DNA of 64,000 nucleotides from Ferrimonas balearica (lineage in GTDB: Bacteria > Pseudomonadota > Gammaproteobacteria > Enterobacterales > Shewanellaceae): the NCBI RefSeq assembly GCF_019802085.1, contig NZ_JAHVHV010000001.1, forward strand, positions 930,001 through 994,000. Direction: 5' to 3'. Positions 7,249 to 15,758 of this stretch are shown here, piece by piece (within the stretch, counting starts at the first letter, position 1; every line of letters starts with the position of its first letter). Under the pieces are notes generated by a model. It saw only the letters and a program-made list of their open reading frames with translations, was not told the origin of the DNA and did not search any database. A program made the position numbers and the translations under genes.

Positions 7249-7467
7249 GCAAACCCAGATGCACTAGGTGGCTATGATAGCTCTACAGTGTTGTTTCAAG
7301 CTGCCAAGCACACAAGGACTGAAAAGGTTAAGTTACTAATAGAATACGGAGCGGATGTTAATTTCCAAGACATAATTGGCAAACAGCACTCCATTGTGAA
7401 GTTCTTCAGTCGCAAGTCTGAAGTTCTATCGCGCCATGCCATCGACTGGCTGGACCGCTGGAGCTGA
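7249..7467 (+). pseudogene. Ankyrin-repeat protein fragment, 5'-truncated
   Basis: An open frame of 72 codons ends in TGA (7465-7467) and has no start codon or Shine-Dalgarno. It contains one clear ankyrin repeat (VKLLIEYGADVNFQD preceded by VLFQAAKHT) and a non-repeat tail ending DWLDRWS. The left edge is the end of direct repeat A, so the 5' part of the gene was lost at that junction. Codon use is A+T-rich in the ankyrin part. Confidence 0.7.
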
Positions 7468-7575
7468 GGATTTGCGCAATCCTGTATAGACCCTTTTCCT
7501 GTCGTGGCCGCGTCTTGAGGTAGCGGTAGGATGTGATTAAGCTGCGACGTCGCACTGTTTCGGGTTGGGATTGAG

Positions 7576-8076
7576 ATGAGAGCTCTTCTGCTGTTTGTCA
7601 GCGCCATACTAATGCACGGTTCCTTGCTGGCAGAACCTTTAGAGCTGGAGTGGAAGGATCTGCGCCCCCTCATTGAGTACGAGCGCGAGCAGGAGTGGTT
7701 CGAGAACTTTCAGCACGGCCCCGATGACGATGATGAAAATGATGAGATCGACTGGGTTCAGCCGGAAGGGGAGATCCTGACCGAGTTTGATGGCAAAACC
7801 GTCAAGCTGCCGGGCTTTATCCTGCCGCTGGAAGGCGACGACACCAAAGTCACCGAGTTTATTCTGGTTCCCTATTTCGGCGCTTGCGTGCATGTGCCCC
7901 CGCCGCCGCCAAACCAACTGGTTTACGTGGTGTTTGAGCCCGGTGTGCCCATGGACATCATCTGGGATGCGTTCTGGATTGAAGGCGAGATGAGCGTCAG
8001 TACCTACGATATGGGTGACTTCCAAGCTGGCTACACCATCCACGCCACCAAGGCTTACTCCTACTCAGAGGAGTGA
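7576..8076 (+). CDS. Exported DUF3299 protein
   Basis: Protein of 166 residues with an N-terminal signal peptide (MRALLLFVSAILMHGSLLA, cut near residue 19-20). An acidic linker (GPDDDDENDE) is followed by the DUF3299 domain: VKLPGFILPLEGDDTKVTEFILVPYFGACVHVPPPPPNQ in two parts, with the hallmark HVPPPPPNQ. The role is unproven; homologues are often found near metal-transport genes. It is paralogous to the gene at 27874-28386. This copy sits between the two direct repeats of the cassette zone, with no operon partner. Confidence 0.85.
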   Translation: MRALLLFVSAILMHGSLLAEPLELEWKDLRPLIEYEREQEWFENFQHGPDDDDENDEIDWVQPEGEILTEFDGKTVKLPGFILPLEGDDTKVTEFILVPYFGACVHVPPPPPNQLVYVVFEPGVPMDIIWDAFWIEGEMSVSTYDMGDFQAGYTIHATKAYSYSEE

Positions 8077-8209
8077 CCTGTCCTGTCAGCTGAGCTCGTT
8101 GTCGCTCCGCTGGCTTCCCCCTTCAGAGGGTTCCCCCTGGTATCAGTCAGCCCGGTCCGGCTCGTGCCTCGCAATTCTAGTCGGCCAGCCTAGTCCCGCT
8201 AAGTGGAGT

Positions 8210-8430
8210 GTTATTGCGGGTCTAAGGACGGTCGCTTTACGACGAAGCCAGACATCTTGAGCTACAGAGCTTGCCCAGTTCAAACCCGACAAAGCAAAAG
8301 CGCAGACACCTTGGATTATGGACATCTGCGCTTATCGCTACTGGCAGCAACGCCGCCTTCAAATTTTTCCAATCACACCATCAATTACGACAACTCCACA
8401 ATCCCGTTGCGGCGGCAGGGCTTGGCCAGC
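8210..8430. repeat. Direct repeat, copy B (about 210 bp)
   Basis: Partner of 7028-7248, also starting at GTTATTGC and containing the AAGCGCAGA/TCTGCGCTT hairpin. On the minus strand the hairpin sits just behind the stop of a decayed gene (8385-8537), so the repeat is the 3' end plus terminator of that gene. Confidence 0.75.
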
Positions 8431-8537
8431 AGGGAGACGCTGCAGGTGGGACTCGTGAGGTTCAAGTCGTAGAGGGTGGGGAAAGGGCCAGAGAAACGCC
8501 TGCCCAGTTTTTTGCGTCCTTTGGGGTAGGGGCGCGT
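8385..8537 (-). pseudogene. 3' remnant of an unidentified gene
   Basis: A minus-strand frame of 50 codons runs from an in-frame TAG to TAA (8385-8387), ending SVSLLAKP-C-RRNGIVELS. Copy A of the direct repeat preserves the same end as AEPYRRHGIMELPELVV. Two copies with the same reading frame suggest former coding sequence. I do not recognise the family. Confidence 0.45.
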
Positions 8538-8593
8538 CTATGTGAGCAAGTTAAGTGAAACTGCGCTCGCAATGGCCGAGCCCTGGAGACCCA

Positions 8594-9817
8594 ATGCGCC
8601 CCTTTGATACTCCCCTGTCCCGCGACAACAACCGTTTTATCAAGCACGACCCCAAGATGCTGACCCAGCTCTATGGCCGTGACGATGTCACCCCCTACTG
8701 GGTGGCGGACATGGATTTTGCCGTGGCCCCGGCCATCACCGACGAGCTCAAGCGCCTGGTGGAGCGCGGCGTCTACGCCTACGAGTTCGACAGCCAAGGC
8801 CTCTACCGGGCCATCAGCGATTGGTATCTGAAGCGTCATAACCTGGCCCTGGCGACCGACGGCTTTGCCCAGGTGCCCGGGGTGCTCTCCGGCCTGGCGA
8901 TGCTGGTCAACCGCTTCTCCGAGCCGGGGGAGGGCGTGCTTATCCAAACCCCCGCCTATCACCAGTTCGCCAAGCTCATTCGCAGCAACGGCCGAGAGGT
9001 GGTGGAGAACCCGCTGCGTTTTGAAGGCGGGGCGTACCGGCTGGATCTGGCGGACTTCGAGGCCAAGCTGGCCAGTGGCACAGTCAAAATCGTCTTGCTG
9101 TGCAACCCCCATAACCCCACCGGCCGGGTGTGGCGTGAAGAGGAGCTCAAGGCCCTGATGGCCATTGCCGAGCGCTACAAGGTGCTGGTGGTCAGCGATG
9201 AGGTCCACGCCGACATCCTGCTCGATGGCCACCGCTTCACCAGTGCGGTGGGCCTGGGCTATGACAACGTCATCGCCCTTTTGGGCTCACCGGCCAAAAC
9301 CTTCGGCATGCACAGCATCGCCACTGGCTTTATCTACAGCCCGAGGGCGGAACTGATTGAGGCGGTTAAAACTCAGGTGGACGCGCTTTATCTCGGCCAT
9401 GGCAACGCCCTGACCACCTTTGCCACCCAGGCGGCCTACCAACACGGCCGCCCCTGGCTGGATGCGATGCTGGCCTACCTTCAGGAGACGGTGGATTGGG
9501 TGCAGGCCTTTTTGGATGAGGCCGTGCCCGAGGTGACGCTGGTGCGCCCCGAGGGCACCTACCAGGTGTGGCTGGAGATGTCGGCCCTGGGGCTGACGCC
9601 GGAGCAGCTCAAGGTACTGTACGCTGAAGCCGGCGTGGGGCTGACGCCGGGCAACTGGTTTGGCGGCGACTACGGCCAGTTTGTCCGGATGAACATCGCC
9701 TCGCCCCGGGCGCAAATTCAGGACTCCCTGCGGGCGCTCAAAGCAGCCATCGACAATCGAGACGCCATTACCAAAGGCTGCAGCGCGCCCCAGTCCGCCG
9801 GCAATGGCTGTTGCTAA
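8594..9817 (+). CDS. patB: PatB/MalY-type cystathionine beta-lyase (PLP aminotransferase fold)
   Basis: Fold-type I PLP enzyme of 407 residues. Features are the N-terminal YGRDDVTPYWVADMDFAVAP typical of C-S beta-lyases, the NPHNPTGR loop, SDEVHADILL for PLP phosphate/pyridine binding, and the lysine in SPAKTFGMHSIATGF. Such enzymes cleave cystathionine or cysteine conjugates to pyruvate, ammonia and a thiol. The start is ATG 8594 with GGAG upstream. The C-terminus is unusual: KGCSAPQSAGNGCC, a three-cysteine tail not normal for the family. It lies upstream of the sulfite-reductase maturation genes but is convergent with them, so a link to sulfur metabolism is only suggestive. Confidence 0.85.
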   Translation: MRPFDTPLSRDNNRFIKHDPKMLTQLYGRDDVTPYWVADMDFAVAPAITDELKRLVERGVYAYEFDSQGLYRAISDWYLKRHNLALATDGFAQVPGVLSGLAMLVNRFSEPGEGVLIQTPAYHQFAKLIRSNGREVVENPLRFEGGAYRLDLADFEAKLASGTVKIVLLCNPHNPTGRVWREEELKALMAIAERYKVLVVSDEVHADILLDGHRFTSAVGLGYDNVIALLGSPAKTFGMHSIATGFIYSPRAELIEAVKTQVDALYLGHGNALTTFATQAAYQHGRPWLDAMLAYLQETVDWVQAFLDEAVPEVTLVRPEGTYQVWLEMSALGLTPEQLKVLYAEAGVGLTPGNWFGGDYGQFVRMNIASPRAQIQDSLRALKAAIDNRDAITKGCSAPQSAGNGCC

Positions 9818-9849
9818 GTCGATGAGTACGCCCTGACAGCTGCAAAGAA

Positions 9850-9877
9850 CAACGCCGCCCATTGGGTGGCGTTTTTT
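9850..9877 (+). terminator. Intrinsic terminator after patB
   Basis: AACGCCGCCCATTGGGTGGCG hairpin followed by TTTTTT. Confidence 0.8.
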
Positions 9878-9884
9878 GTGGGCA

Positions 9885-10478
9885 TTAACCGGCGCTGGGT
9901 GGCTCGGCGTACTTGTCGATAAGCTGGTCGAGGTAGGCGGGGATCGCCTCATCCTCCCAGTCCAGGTAGCCGCGGACAAAGCCGATAAGGTTGCCTTCGC
10001 CATCGAACAGGTAGGTGGCGGGCACCACGTTGACCGGCACGGTGGCGCCGATGCGGTGCTCCGGGTCGTACCAGGTGGCCATCTCCGGCTCGCCAATCTG
10101 TTTGAGCAAAGCCCGCACGTCGTCCGGCAGGGTGGCCTCCTGATCGATGTTGAGCGGCACCACGGTGAGGCCACGGCCCTCGTAGGCCTTGCGGATCCGC
10201 TCCATCTCCGGCAACTCCTTGCGGCAGGGGCCGCACCAGGTGGCCCAGAGGTTCAACAGCACCACCTCGCCCCGGTGATCCGCCAGGCTGACGGCCTGGC
10301 CCGCGTCGTTGGTGAAGGTGGTCTCGGGGGCTTTGCGGGCCTGGGAGAACTCAATCAACCGGGAGAGCACCATGGGCTTGGGGATGGGCTCACCGGTGGC
10401 GTAGGCCTTCTCCAGATGGGAGGTGGCGTGGGCCGGCAGGCACAGGGCCAGGCCGAGAAACAGGGCAGACAGTCGCAT
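9885..10478 (-). CDS. TlpA/CcmG-like periplasmic thioredoxin of the sulfite-reductase locus
   Basis: Exported thioredoxin-fold protein of 197 residues. It has a signal peptide (MRLSALFLGLALCLPAHA), the redox motif WATWCGPCRKELP near residue 80, and the cis-proline region NVVPATYLF. Members of this group keep the cysteines of apocytochrome c reduced for haem ligation. It is third in a three-gene minus-strand operon with ccmF and ccmH homologues, divergent from sirA, so it is probably a dedicated SirA maturation factor. The ATG at 10478 is chosen over an upstream TTG because GGAG lies 7 nt before it. Confidence 0.85.
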   Translation of the reverse strand: MRLSALFLGLALCLPAHATSHLEKAYATGEPIPKPMVLSRLIEFSQARKAPETTFTNDAGQAVSLADHRGEVVLLNLWATWCGPCRKELPEMERIRKAYEGRGLTVVPLNIDQEATLPDDVRALLKQIGEPEMATWYDPEHRIGATVPVNVVPATYLFDGEGNLIGFVRGYLDWEDEAIPAYLDQLIDKYAEPPSAG

Positions 10479-10490
10479 GGCAGACTCCAA

Positions 10491-10853
10491 TCAACGACGG
10501 CGGGCGGACCAAACCAGGCCCCCCACCAGCAAACACAACAGGCCCAGGGGCCCAAACCAGAGCAGGGCGGTATCGGCGGCCAGCTTGGGGCGGTAACGAA
10601 TTTGCGGCCCGTAGCGGGCTTCGAGCTCGGCGATCACCGTCTTCGAGTCCGCCCCGGCCAGCACACGCTCGGCGATGCGGGCCTTGAGCTCGAAGGCGAT
10701 GGGGGCCTGGGACTCCAGCACAGTCAGGTTTACCGAGGCGGGGCAGCGCAGCTGAGCGGCGATCGCCTCGTAGGCCTGGCGCTGGTCCCGGTCCAGCTCG
10801 GTGGCCTGGGCCAGGGAGCCTACGCACAGCAGCAACAGCATCAGGATGCGCAT
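10491..10853 (-). CDS. CcmH/NrfF-like cytochrome c haem lyase subunit
   Basis: Protein of 120 residues with a signal peptide (MRILMLLLLCVGSLAQA) and a single C-terminal membrane helix (ALLWFGPLGLLCLLVGGLVW). The family motif LRCPxC is altered: it reads AAQLRCPASVNL, so the second cysteine of the usual LRCPVCQ pair is missing. The NrfF/CcmH pattern otherwise holds (IAERVLAG...LEARYGPQIRY). Loss of the second Cys may fit a lyase devoted to the unusual CX15CH haem of SirA (inference). Its ATG overlaps the ccmF-like stop (ATGA), showing translational coupling. Confidence 0.85.
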   Translation of the reverse strand: MRILMLLLLCVGSLAQATELDRDQRQAYEAIAAQLRCPASVNLTVLESQAPIAFELKARIAERVLAGADSKTVIAELEARYGPQIRYRPKLAADTALLWFGPLGLLCLLVGGLVWSARRR

Positions 10854-12730
10854 CAGTGGGCCTCCGTTTTGCGCGGGCGGCGCAGGCCGAGCAGGCCGCC
10901 GAGCATCATCAGTCCCGCCCCCAGCCAGAGCCCGTTGATGCCGGGCTTGTGGCTGATGCGGATAAGAAATTCACCGTCCTCCAGCTCCGGGCCCATGGAG
11001 AGGTAGAGATCCCCCATGGGGCGGCGCAGCAAGGCGGATTCGGTCAGCTCCGTCATGTCGTCCAGGTAGGTGCGCCGCTGGGGCAGCAGGTAGCCGCTGA
11101 CGCTGTCCCCTTCCTCGACCCGGATCCGGGCCTGGGTGCCGATGAAGCCGCGCCCCTCGATGGACTCGGTGGCCTCGTACACCAGGGTGTAGTCGGCCAG
11201 CACCCGGCCCTTGCCCGGGCCCATGCGCACCATGGCGTTGTCCTCGAAGTGGGACACCGCGGTGGCCCCCAGGATGGCCACCGCCAGCCCCAAGTGGGCC
11301 AGGGTCATCCCCAGGGGGCGCGCCTCCAGCAGCCGGGCCGGGGCGTGCAGGGCCCCCAGCAGCAATGCCATCAACAGGGCGCTGGCGCTGGCGATGCCGG
11401 CAAAGAGGGCGGGGTCACGCAGCTCCGGGTAAAGCACCGCCACCGCAGTGACACTGACCAGGGCGCTCAGGGCCACCAGGGCCACCGCCATGGGTTTGCG
11501 CTCGCCCTTGGGCAACAGAGCCAGGGCGGCGAAGAGGGCGCACAGGCAGGTGATGGGCACAAAGAGGCTGTTGAAGTAGGGGGGGCCGACGGAGATCGCC
11601 CCCAGGTTCAGTACCCGGAACAAAATGGGGTAGCAGGTGCCCAGCAGTACGGCAAAGGCGGCCACCAGGGTCAGCATCGCGCCAAACAGAGTCAGCCCCT
11701 CGCGGCCCTTGAGCGGTGCCGGGTGGGATTTGGGCAGTCCGCGCCAGGCCATCACCGCCAGGGCCGGGCCCACGCTCATCACCAGCAACAACAGCAGCGC
11801 CATGCCCCGGTTGGGAGCGGCGGCGAAGGCGTGCACCGAGTCGATCACCCCGGAGCGCACCAGGAAGGTGCCCACCAGGCTCAGGGCGTAGCCGAGGATG
11901 CACAGCCCCAGGCTGGTGGCCTGCAGGCTCTGGCTGCGGCGGTTGAGGTAGAGCAGGTGGAGCAGGGCGGTGGCCACCAGCCAGGGGATAAAGGAGGCGT
12001 TCTCCACCGGATCCCAGAACCACCAGCCCCCCCAGCCCAGCTCGTGATAGGCCCACCAGGAACCAAAGGCGTTGCCGCCGGTAAGCACCACCCAGGTGGC
12101 CAGGGTCCAGTGGCGCAGCCAGTGGGTCAGGGCCGGGCCGCTGAAGCGCTGCCACAGGGCGGTGACCGCCCCGGCAAAGAGCACGGTAAAGCCGATGTAG
12201 CCGAGGAAGATGAGCGGCGGGTGCAGAATGAGGCCGATGTCCTGCAGCAGCGGGTTGAGATCGCGCCCCTCGACGGGGACGTCGGGCAGCAGCCGGGCAA
12301 AGGGGTTGGAGGTGAGCAGGATTACCAGGTTAAAGCCGGCCACCAGGCCGCCCATCACCGTTACCACCCCACGCTGGAACTGCTCGCACAGCTTGCGACT
12401 GAAGGTCAGCGCCGTGGCCGCCAGGGTCAGGCCGCCACTCCAGAACAAAAAGGAGCCCTCGTGGCCGCCCCAGAGCGCGGCGATCTTATAGGGCCAGGCC
12501 AGGGTGGAGTTGGCGTTGTTGGCCACGTAGGCGACGGAGAAGTCGTTGGTCAGGAAGCTGACGGCCAGGGTGAGCACCGACAGGCCGGTCAAGGCCGCCA
12601 TCAGGGCCACCAATCCGCGCTGGGTTTTCCAGCGGTAGGTGCCGTGCTGTCGATACAGGGGCAGGGCGAACACCGCAGCCGCCATCAGGGTGCTGAGTAT
12701 TAAAGCGAAGTGTCCAATTTCCGGGATCAC
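10853..12730 (-). CDS. CcmF/NrfE-like cytochrome c haem lyase, dedicated to SirA
   Basis: Integral membrane protein of 625 residues with many transmembrane helices. It has the tryptophan-rich haem-handling motif WGGWWFWDPVENASF and the conserved N-terminus IPEIGHFALIL. Starts with GTG (12728-12730), GAGG upstream. CcmF/NrfE proteins ligate haem to apocytochrome c together with CcmH/NrfF. In Shewanella-type sir clusters a specialised ccmF-ccmH-thioredoxin set lies divergent from sirA, exactly as here, so the likely job is to attach haem to the CX15CH site. Confidence 0.9.
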   Translation of the reverse strand: MIPEIGHFALILSTLMAAAVFALPLYRQHGTYRWKTQRGLVALMAALTGLSVLTLAVSFLTNDFSVAYVANNANSTLAWPYKIAALWGGHEGSFLFWSGGLTLAATALTFSRKLCEQFQRGVVTVMGGLVAGFNLVILLTSNPFARLLPDVPVEGRDLNPLLQDIGLILHPPLIFLGYIGFTVLFAGAVTALWQRFSGPALTHWLRHWTLATWVVLTGGNAFGSWWAYHELGWGGWWFWDPVENASFIPWLVATALLHLLYLNRRSQSLQATSLGLCILGYALSLVGTFLVRSGVIDSVHAFAAAPNRGMALLLLLVMSVGPALAVMAWRGLPKSHPAPLKGREGLTLFGAMLTLVAAFAVLLGTCYPILFRVLNLGAISVGPPYFNSLFVPITCLCALFAALALLPKGERKPMAVALVALSALVSVTAVAVLYPELRDPALFAGIASASALLMALLLGALHAPARLLEARPLGMTLAHLGLAVAILGATAVSHFEDNAMVRMGPGKGRVLADYTLVYEATESIEGRGFIGTQARIRVEEGDSVSGYLLPQRRTYLDDMTELTESALLRRPMGDLYLSMGPELEDGEFLIRISHKPGINGLWLGAGLMMLGGLLGLRRPRKTEAH

Positions 12731-13237
12731 GATGTACCTCGTTTCACCGCTGAGGCGTTATATAGGCCAAAAGTGAAATAACCCTTGGCCGAAAGGAATG
12801 AAAAAACTCTACCACTGTAAATCGTCGAGTTACTGCCCCTGATGAATAAACTGTGAGCCCAGTCCCTTAATTAGTCAGGGGCAAAAATGCATCAAGGAGA
12901 TAAAGAGTTTTTCCCACTGGGTATAGGGTGAGAAATCAACCCAGCCTGTGGCGAAAACGGAGGAAATCAGGCTTTTTTAGGTCTCAAAATCGGCTGATTT
13001 AGGCCTGATTAACCCTAACGGCAATGTCTTTAAGTGCCTGTGTAAAAAGATAAATATGGCAAATGTTGGGGTGGGCTGGGCTGTTATGGCTCAATGGAAA
13101 ATAAAATGTGAACTTCAACGGGGTTTTTCGTCTGCCTGGAGGCTTCAATGGCCAAACCTTCCCGATGTGAGCCATGGGAACTGTCATTATTTTTGGCGGG
13201 GTTTCATCGGGAGGGAAATATAAATTAGGAGATGTTG
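12731..13237. promoter_or_regulatory. Divergent regulatory region between the haem-lyase operon and sirA
   Basis: About 500 bases without a credible gene. They must hold the promoters of both divergent operons. Three TGTGA half-sites (near 12852, 13108 and 13165) resemble CRP/FNR half-sites, but none has a good TCACA partner. The sequence is locally A+T-rich with several poly-A tracts. A stretch near 12974-13010 contains an imperfect inverted repeat AAATCGGCTGATTT. Confidence 0.5.
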
Positions 13238-15259
13238 ATGAAAACCTGGAAACTCCAGGCGACCGTTGCGGCCTTAATTTGCAGCACCGCTTCCGTGGCT
13301 TTTGCCGCAAGCGATGCCAGCACAGGACCGGCCCCCAAAATGTCGCCCCAAGCCCAAATGATTTTGAACAGCCCCGATGGTACGGAAGAGACCAAAGGGG
13401 TGAAAACCCTTCACGATTACATCGTGCAGGAGAAAGAGCTGTTCGACTTCCTGTTCGAAAACCACCCCATCTTCAGCACCTACGGCCCGGAAGGTCGGCT
13501 GGTGGGCACCCCCCACATCAGTGACCGGGGTGAAGAGTACCTGCACACCGGTAACTCCGAGGCCTACAGTGCCGAGAAGGGTCGCCCCACGGCCGTGCAG
13601 TACCGCCTGGGCGCCAAGTCCATCCTGGACTACCCCAACAAGTTCGTCGGTCCTGAGAAGTGCGGTGAGTGTCACGCGGTGCAGTACGAGAAGTGGAAAC
13701 GCTCCCGTCACGCCAACACCATCCGCTTCCCCGAGCACATGGCCGAAGCGCCCAATGGCGACCTGAACGCCGGCCTGTACGGCACCGAGGCCTCCATCCT
13801 GCCGATGGGGATCACTGCCGACTCCATCTACGCGGTGGTGGGCACCCCCCGGACCAAGTACGGCTTCATCGACCCCTACCTGGTGCGCGGCACCTACCAC
13901 GTGAAGGGCGGTCTGCTCAAAGACGGCACCGGCACCCTGATCGCCGGCGGCAACCAGTTCTCCCGTAACTGGGCCGAGTTCTTGACCCCCGAGATGGTGA
14001 AGAAGATCAACGCCGCGATCCCCGAGTTCCCGGTGGTGATGGACGATCACGGCAAGATGGGCTCCGAGGTGTGGGGGATGAACTCCTACGGCTCCAGCTA
14101 CAAAGACAAGCTGTTGTTCCAGCCGGCGGCCTCCTACTGCGAGGTGTGCCACACCTTCAAGTTCGATTTCCAGGACAAGCAGGAGTTCTTCGACGCCCTG
14201 GGCGATCCGGAGAAACTGCGTGAGCACACCATCTCCCGTGGCGTGGCCTGTGAAGAGTGCCACGGCGCCGGTGCCCACCTCGACGGCGGTGTCGGCAACA
14301 TGCAGTCCAACTGTGAGCGTTGCCACCAGCGCTTCGACTACAAGCCGCAGATCGCCACCGGTCCGGACTCCAAGCCCGAAGACGCCTTCGGTGTGAAGAT
14401 GAAAGGGGCCTGCCCCTCCTGCGGTACCGAAGGGTCCCAGATGTTCGGCTCCAAGCACTACGACAAGGGGATGCGCTGCACCACCTGTCACGATCCGCAC
14501 GAAGTGACCGACGGCAACTACCTCTCCGGCTTCACCAAGACCAAGCAGAAGACCGCCTGTGCCGACTGTCACGACGCGCAGCAGGAGATCCACGCTCAGT
14601 CCAAGGCCCACGGTGATAAGGAGTGTTCCTCCTGCCACATGCCCAACATGGGCAGCTGCGAGAAGTTCACCTCCATCCAGTTCTCCGATCACGCCGGCTT
14701 CGACAACGTGCGCGCTTCCCACGTCTGGAACATCGATGTGCACCCGAACCGCAAGACGCTGAACCCCGGTGAAGGTCAGCCCCGCGACGGCAAGGGCAAA
14801 GACTGGACCATGGCCAAGGACGAAGAGGGTTACACCTACCTGGATCTGATGTGGTCCTGTGCCCGGACCTCCGCCTCCGACCGCAACGTGGTCAACGGCA
14901 AGGGCTGTCACAGCCAGTTCCAATCTGAGCTGGACGCCGGTCTGCACTTCGAAGACCAGATGGAGATCTACGGCGAAGTGATGAAGTGGCAGGAGCCCAT
15001 CAAGGAGACCCACGGCAAGGTGGTCAAGGCGCTGGAGCGCATCGACCAGCTGATGAACGTCACCCGCCTGTCCACCTCCGACAAGGCCCAGGTTCTGCTG
15101 CTGGTCGATAAGGCCCGCGACGGCGTGGCCAAGATCGAGAAAGACGGCTCCTGGGGTGTCCACGGCTTCGACTACTCCAAGCGCATCATCGATGACGCCT
15201 GGATCTACGTCCAACAAGCCCAAGCCATGCTCGACGGCGGCGACTACGTCGGCGAGTAA
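13238..15259 (+). CDS. sirA: Octahaem dissimilatory sulfite reductase SirA/MccA
   Basis: Periplasmic cytochrome c of 673 residues that reduces sulfite to sulfide as terminal electron acceptor. It has a signal peptide (cut near residue 23). Seven CXXCH haem motifs begin at residues 142, 301, 338, 359, 414, 441 and 463. An eighth site at C541-C557-H558 has exactly 15 residues between the cysteines: the CX15CH that defines the MccA/SirA family. Cysteines in CPSC (392, 395) and GSCEKF (474) are candidates for the Cu(I) ligands known from Wolinella MccA. The start ATG 13238 is preferred over 13232 because AGGAG lies 6 nt upstream. The downstream genes supply folding, quinol oxidation and copper functions. 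Confidence 0.95.
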   Translation: MKTWKLQATVAALICSTASVAFAASDASTGPAPKMSPQAQMILNSPDGTEETKGVKTLHDYIVQEKELFDFLFENHPIFSTYGPEGRLVGTPHISDRGEEYLHTGNSEAYSAEKGRPTAVQYRLGAKSILDYPNKFVGPEKCGECHAVQYEKWKRSRHANTIRFPEHMAEAPNGDLNAGLYGTEASILPMGITADSIYAVVGTPRTKYGFIDPYLVRGTYHVKGGLLKDGTGTLIAGGNQFSRNWAEFLTPEMVKKINAAIPEFPVVMDDHGKMGSEVWGMNSYGSSYKDKLLFQPAASYCEVCHTFKFDFQDKQEFFDALGDPEKLREHTISRGVACEECHGAGAHLDGGVGNMQSNCERCHQRFDYKPQIATGPDSKPEDAFGVKMKGACPSCGTEGSQMFGSKHYDKGMRCTTCHDPHEVTDGNYLSGFTKTKQKTACADCHDAQQEIHAQSKAHGDKECSSCHMPNMGSCEKFTSIQFSDHAGFDNVRASHVWNIDVHPNRKTLNPGEGQPRDGKGKDWTMAKDEEGYTYLDLMWSCARTSASDRNVVNGKGCHSQFQSELDAGLHFEDQMEIYGEVMKWQEPIKETHGKVVKALERIDQLMNVTRLSTSDKAQVLLLVDKARDGVAKIEKDGSWGVHGFDYSKRIIDDAWIYVQQAQAMLDGGDYVGE

Positions 15260-15269
15260 GGCCCAACCC

Positions 15270-15292
15270 GGCCCCGGCGTACGCCGGGGCCT
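15270..15292 (+). terminator. Intercistronic hairpin after sirA
   Basis: Strong GGCCCCGGCG/CGCCGGGGCC palindrome with no T-run. It is more likely an mRNA 3'-end stabiliser or attenuator than a full terminator. Confidence 0.5.
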
Positions 15293-15307
15293 TCAGGAGT
15301 CACAGAC

Positions 15308-15730
15308 ATGAGCCAACGCATTGCCACCATCGCCCTGCTGGCCAGCCTGTTCTGCCCCGCGGTACTGGCGGGGGCAGGGGGAGAGCTTCGGCCCGCCCCG
15401 GTGTACGAGACCGACATTAAGTACATCAGCATGCTCGAGGCGGAGCAGAAGGTGGGCCAGCCCGGCGTCATCTTCTACGACGTCAACGTGCTGGAGATCT
15501 GGGCCGATGGCTACATCCCCGGCGCACTGCACTTCTTTGTCGACAACTGGAAGGACCTGCTGCCCGAGGACAAGGACGCCGAACTGATTTTCTACTGCGC
15601 CAATCGCCTGTGTAACGCCAGCGAGATTGCTGCGCATTCGGTCAAGGCGCTGGGCTACACCAACGTCAGCCAGATGCCCGAAGGGATCTTCGGTTGGCGG
15701 ATGTCCGGCCGAGTCACCGAAAAACCCTGA
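15308..15730 (+). CDS. Exported rhodanese-like protein of the sir operon
   Basis: Rhodanese-domain protein of 140 residues with a signal peptide (ASLFCPAVLAGAGG). The active-site loop reads FYCANRLCNAS, so the catalytic-cysteine position is occupied, but the loop is not the usual CRSGxR. It has the DVNVLEIWADGYIPGALHF core typical of rhodanese folds. It lies directly after sirA. Possible roles are sulfur-species handling or copper/sulfur delivery to the SirA active site; neither is shown. It ends 29 nt before the FKBP gene. Confidence 0.8.
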   Translation: MSQRIATIALLASLFCPAVLAGAGGELRPAPVYETDIKYISMLEAEQKVGQPGVIFYDVNVLEIWADGYIPGALHFFVDNWKDLLPEDKDAELIFYCANRLCNASEIAAHSVKALGYTNVSQMPEGIFGWRMSGRVTEKP

Positions 15731-15758
15731 GCTAACGCCCAACCAAAGAGACAAGATT

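Noticed and set aside
10856-12703. 615-residue frame opposite the ccmF homologue, and 923-residue frame opposite the GH3 gene (41707-44478)
   Set aside because: Both are His/Gly/Gln-rich antisense shadows of GC-rich genes, with no family motif.
13238-15259. NrfA nitrite reductase or octahaem tetrathionate reductase for the multihaem gene
   Set aside because: There is no CXXCK active-site haem; the CX15CH motif and the rhodanese/FKBP/SirCD/NosL neighbours are specific to SirA/MccA.
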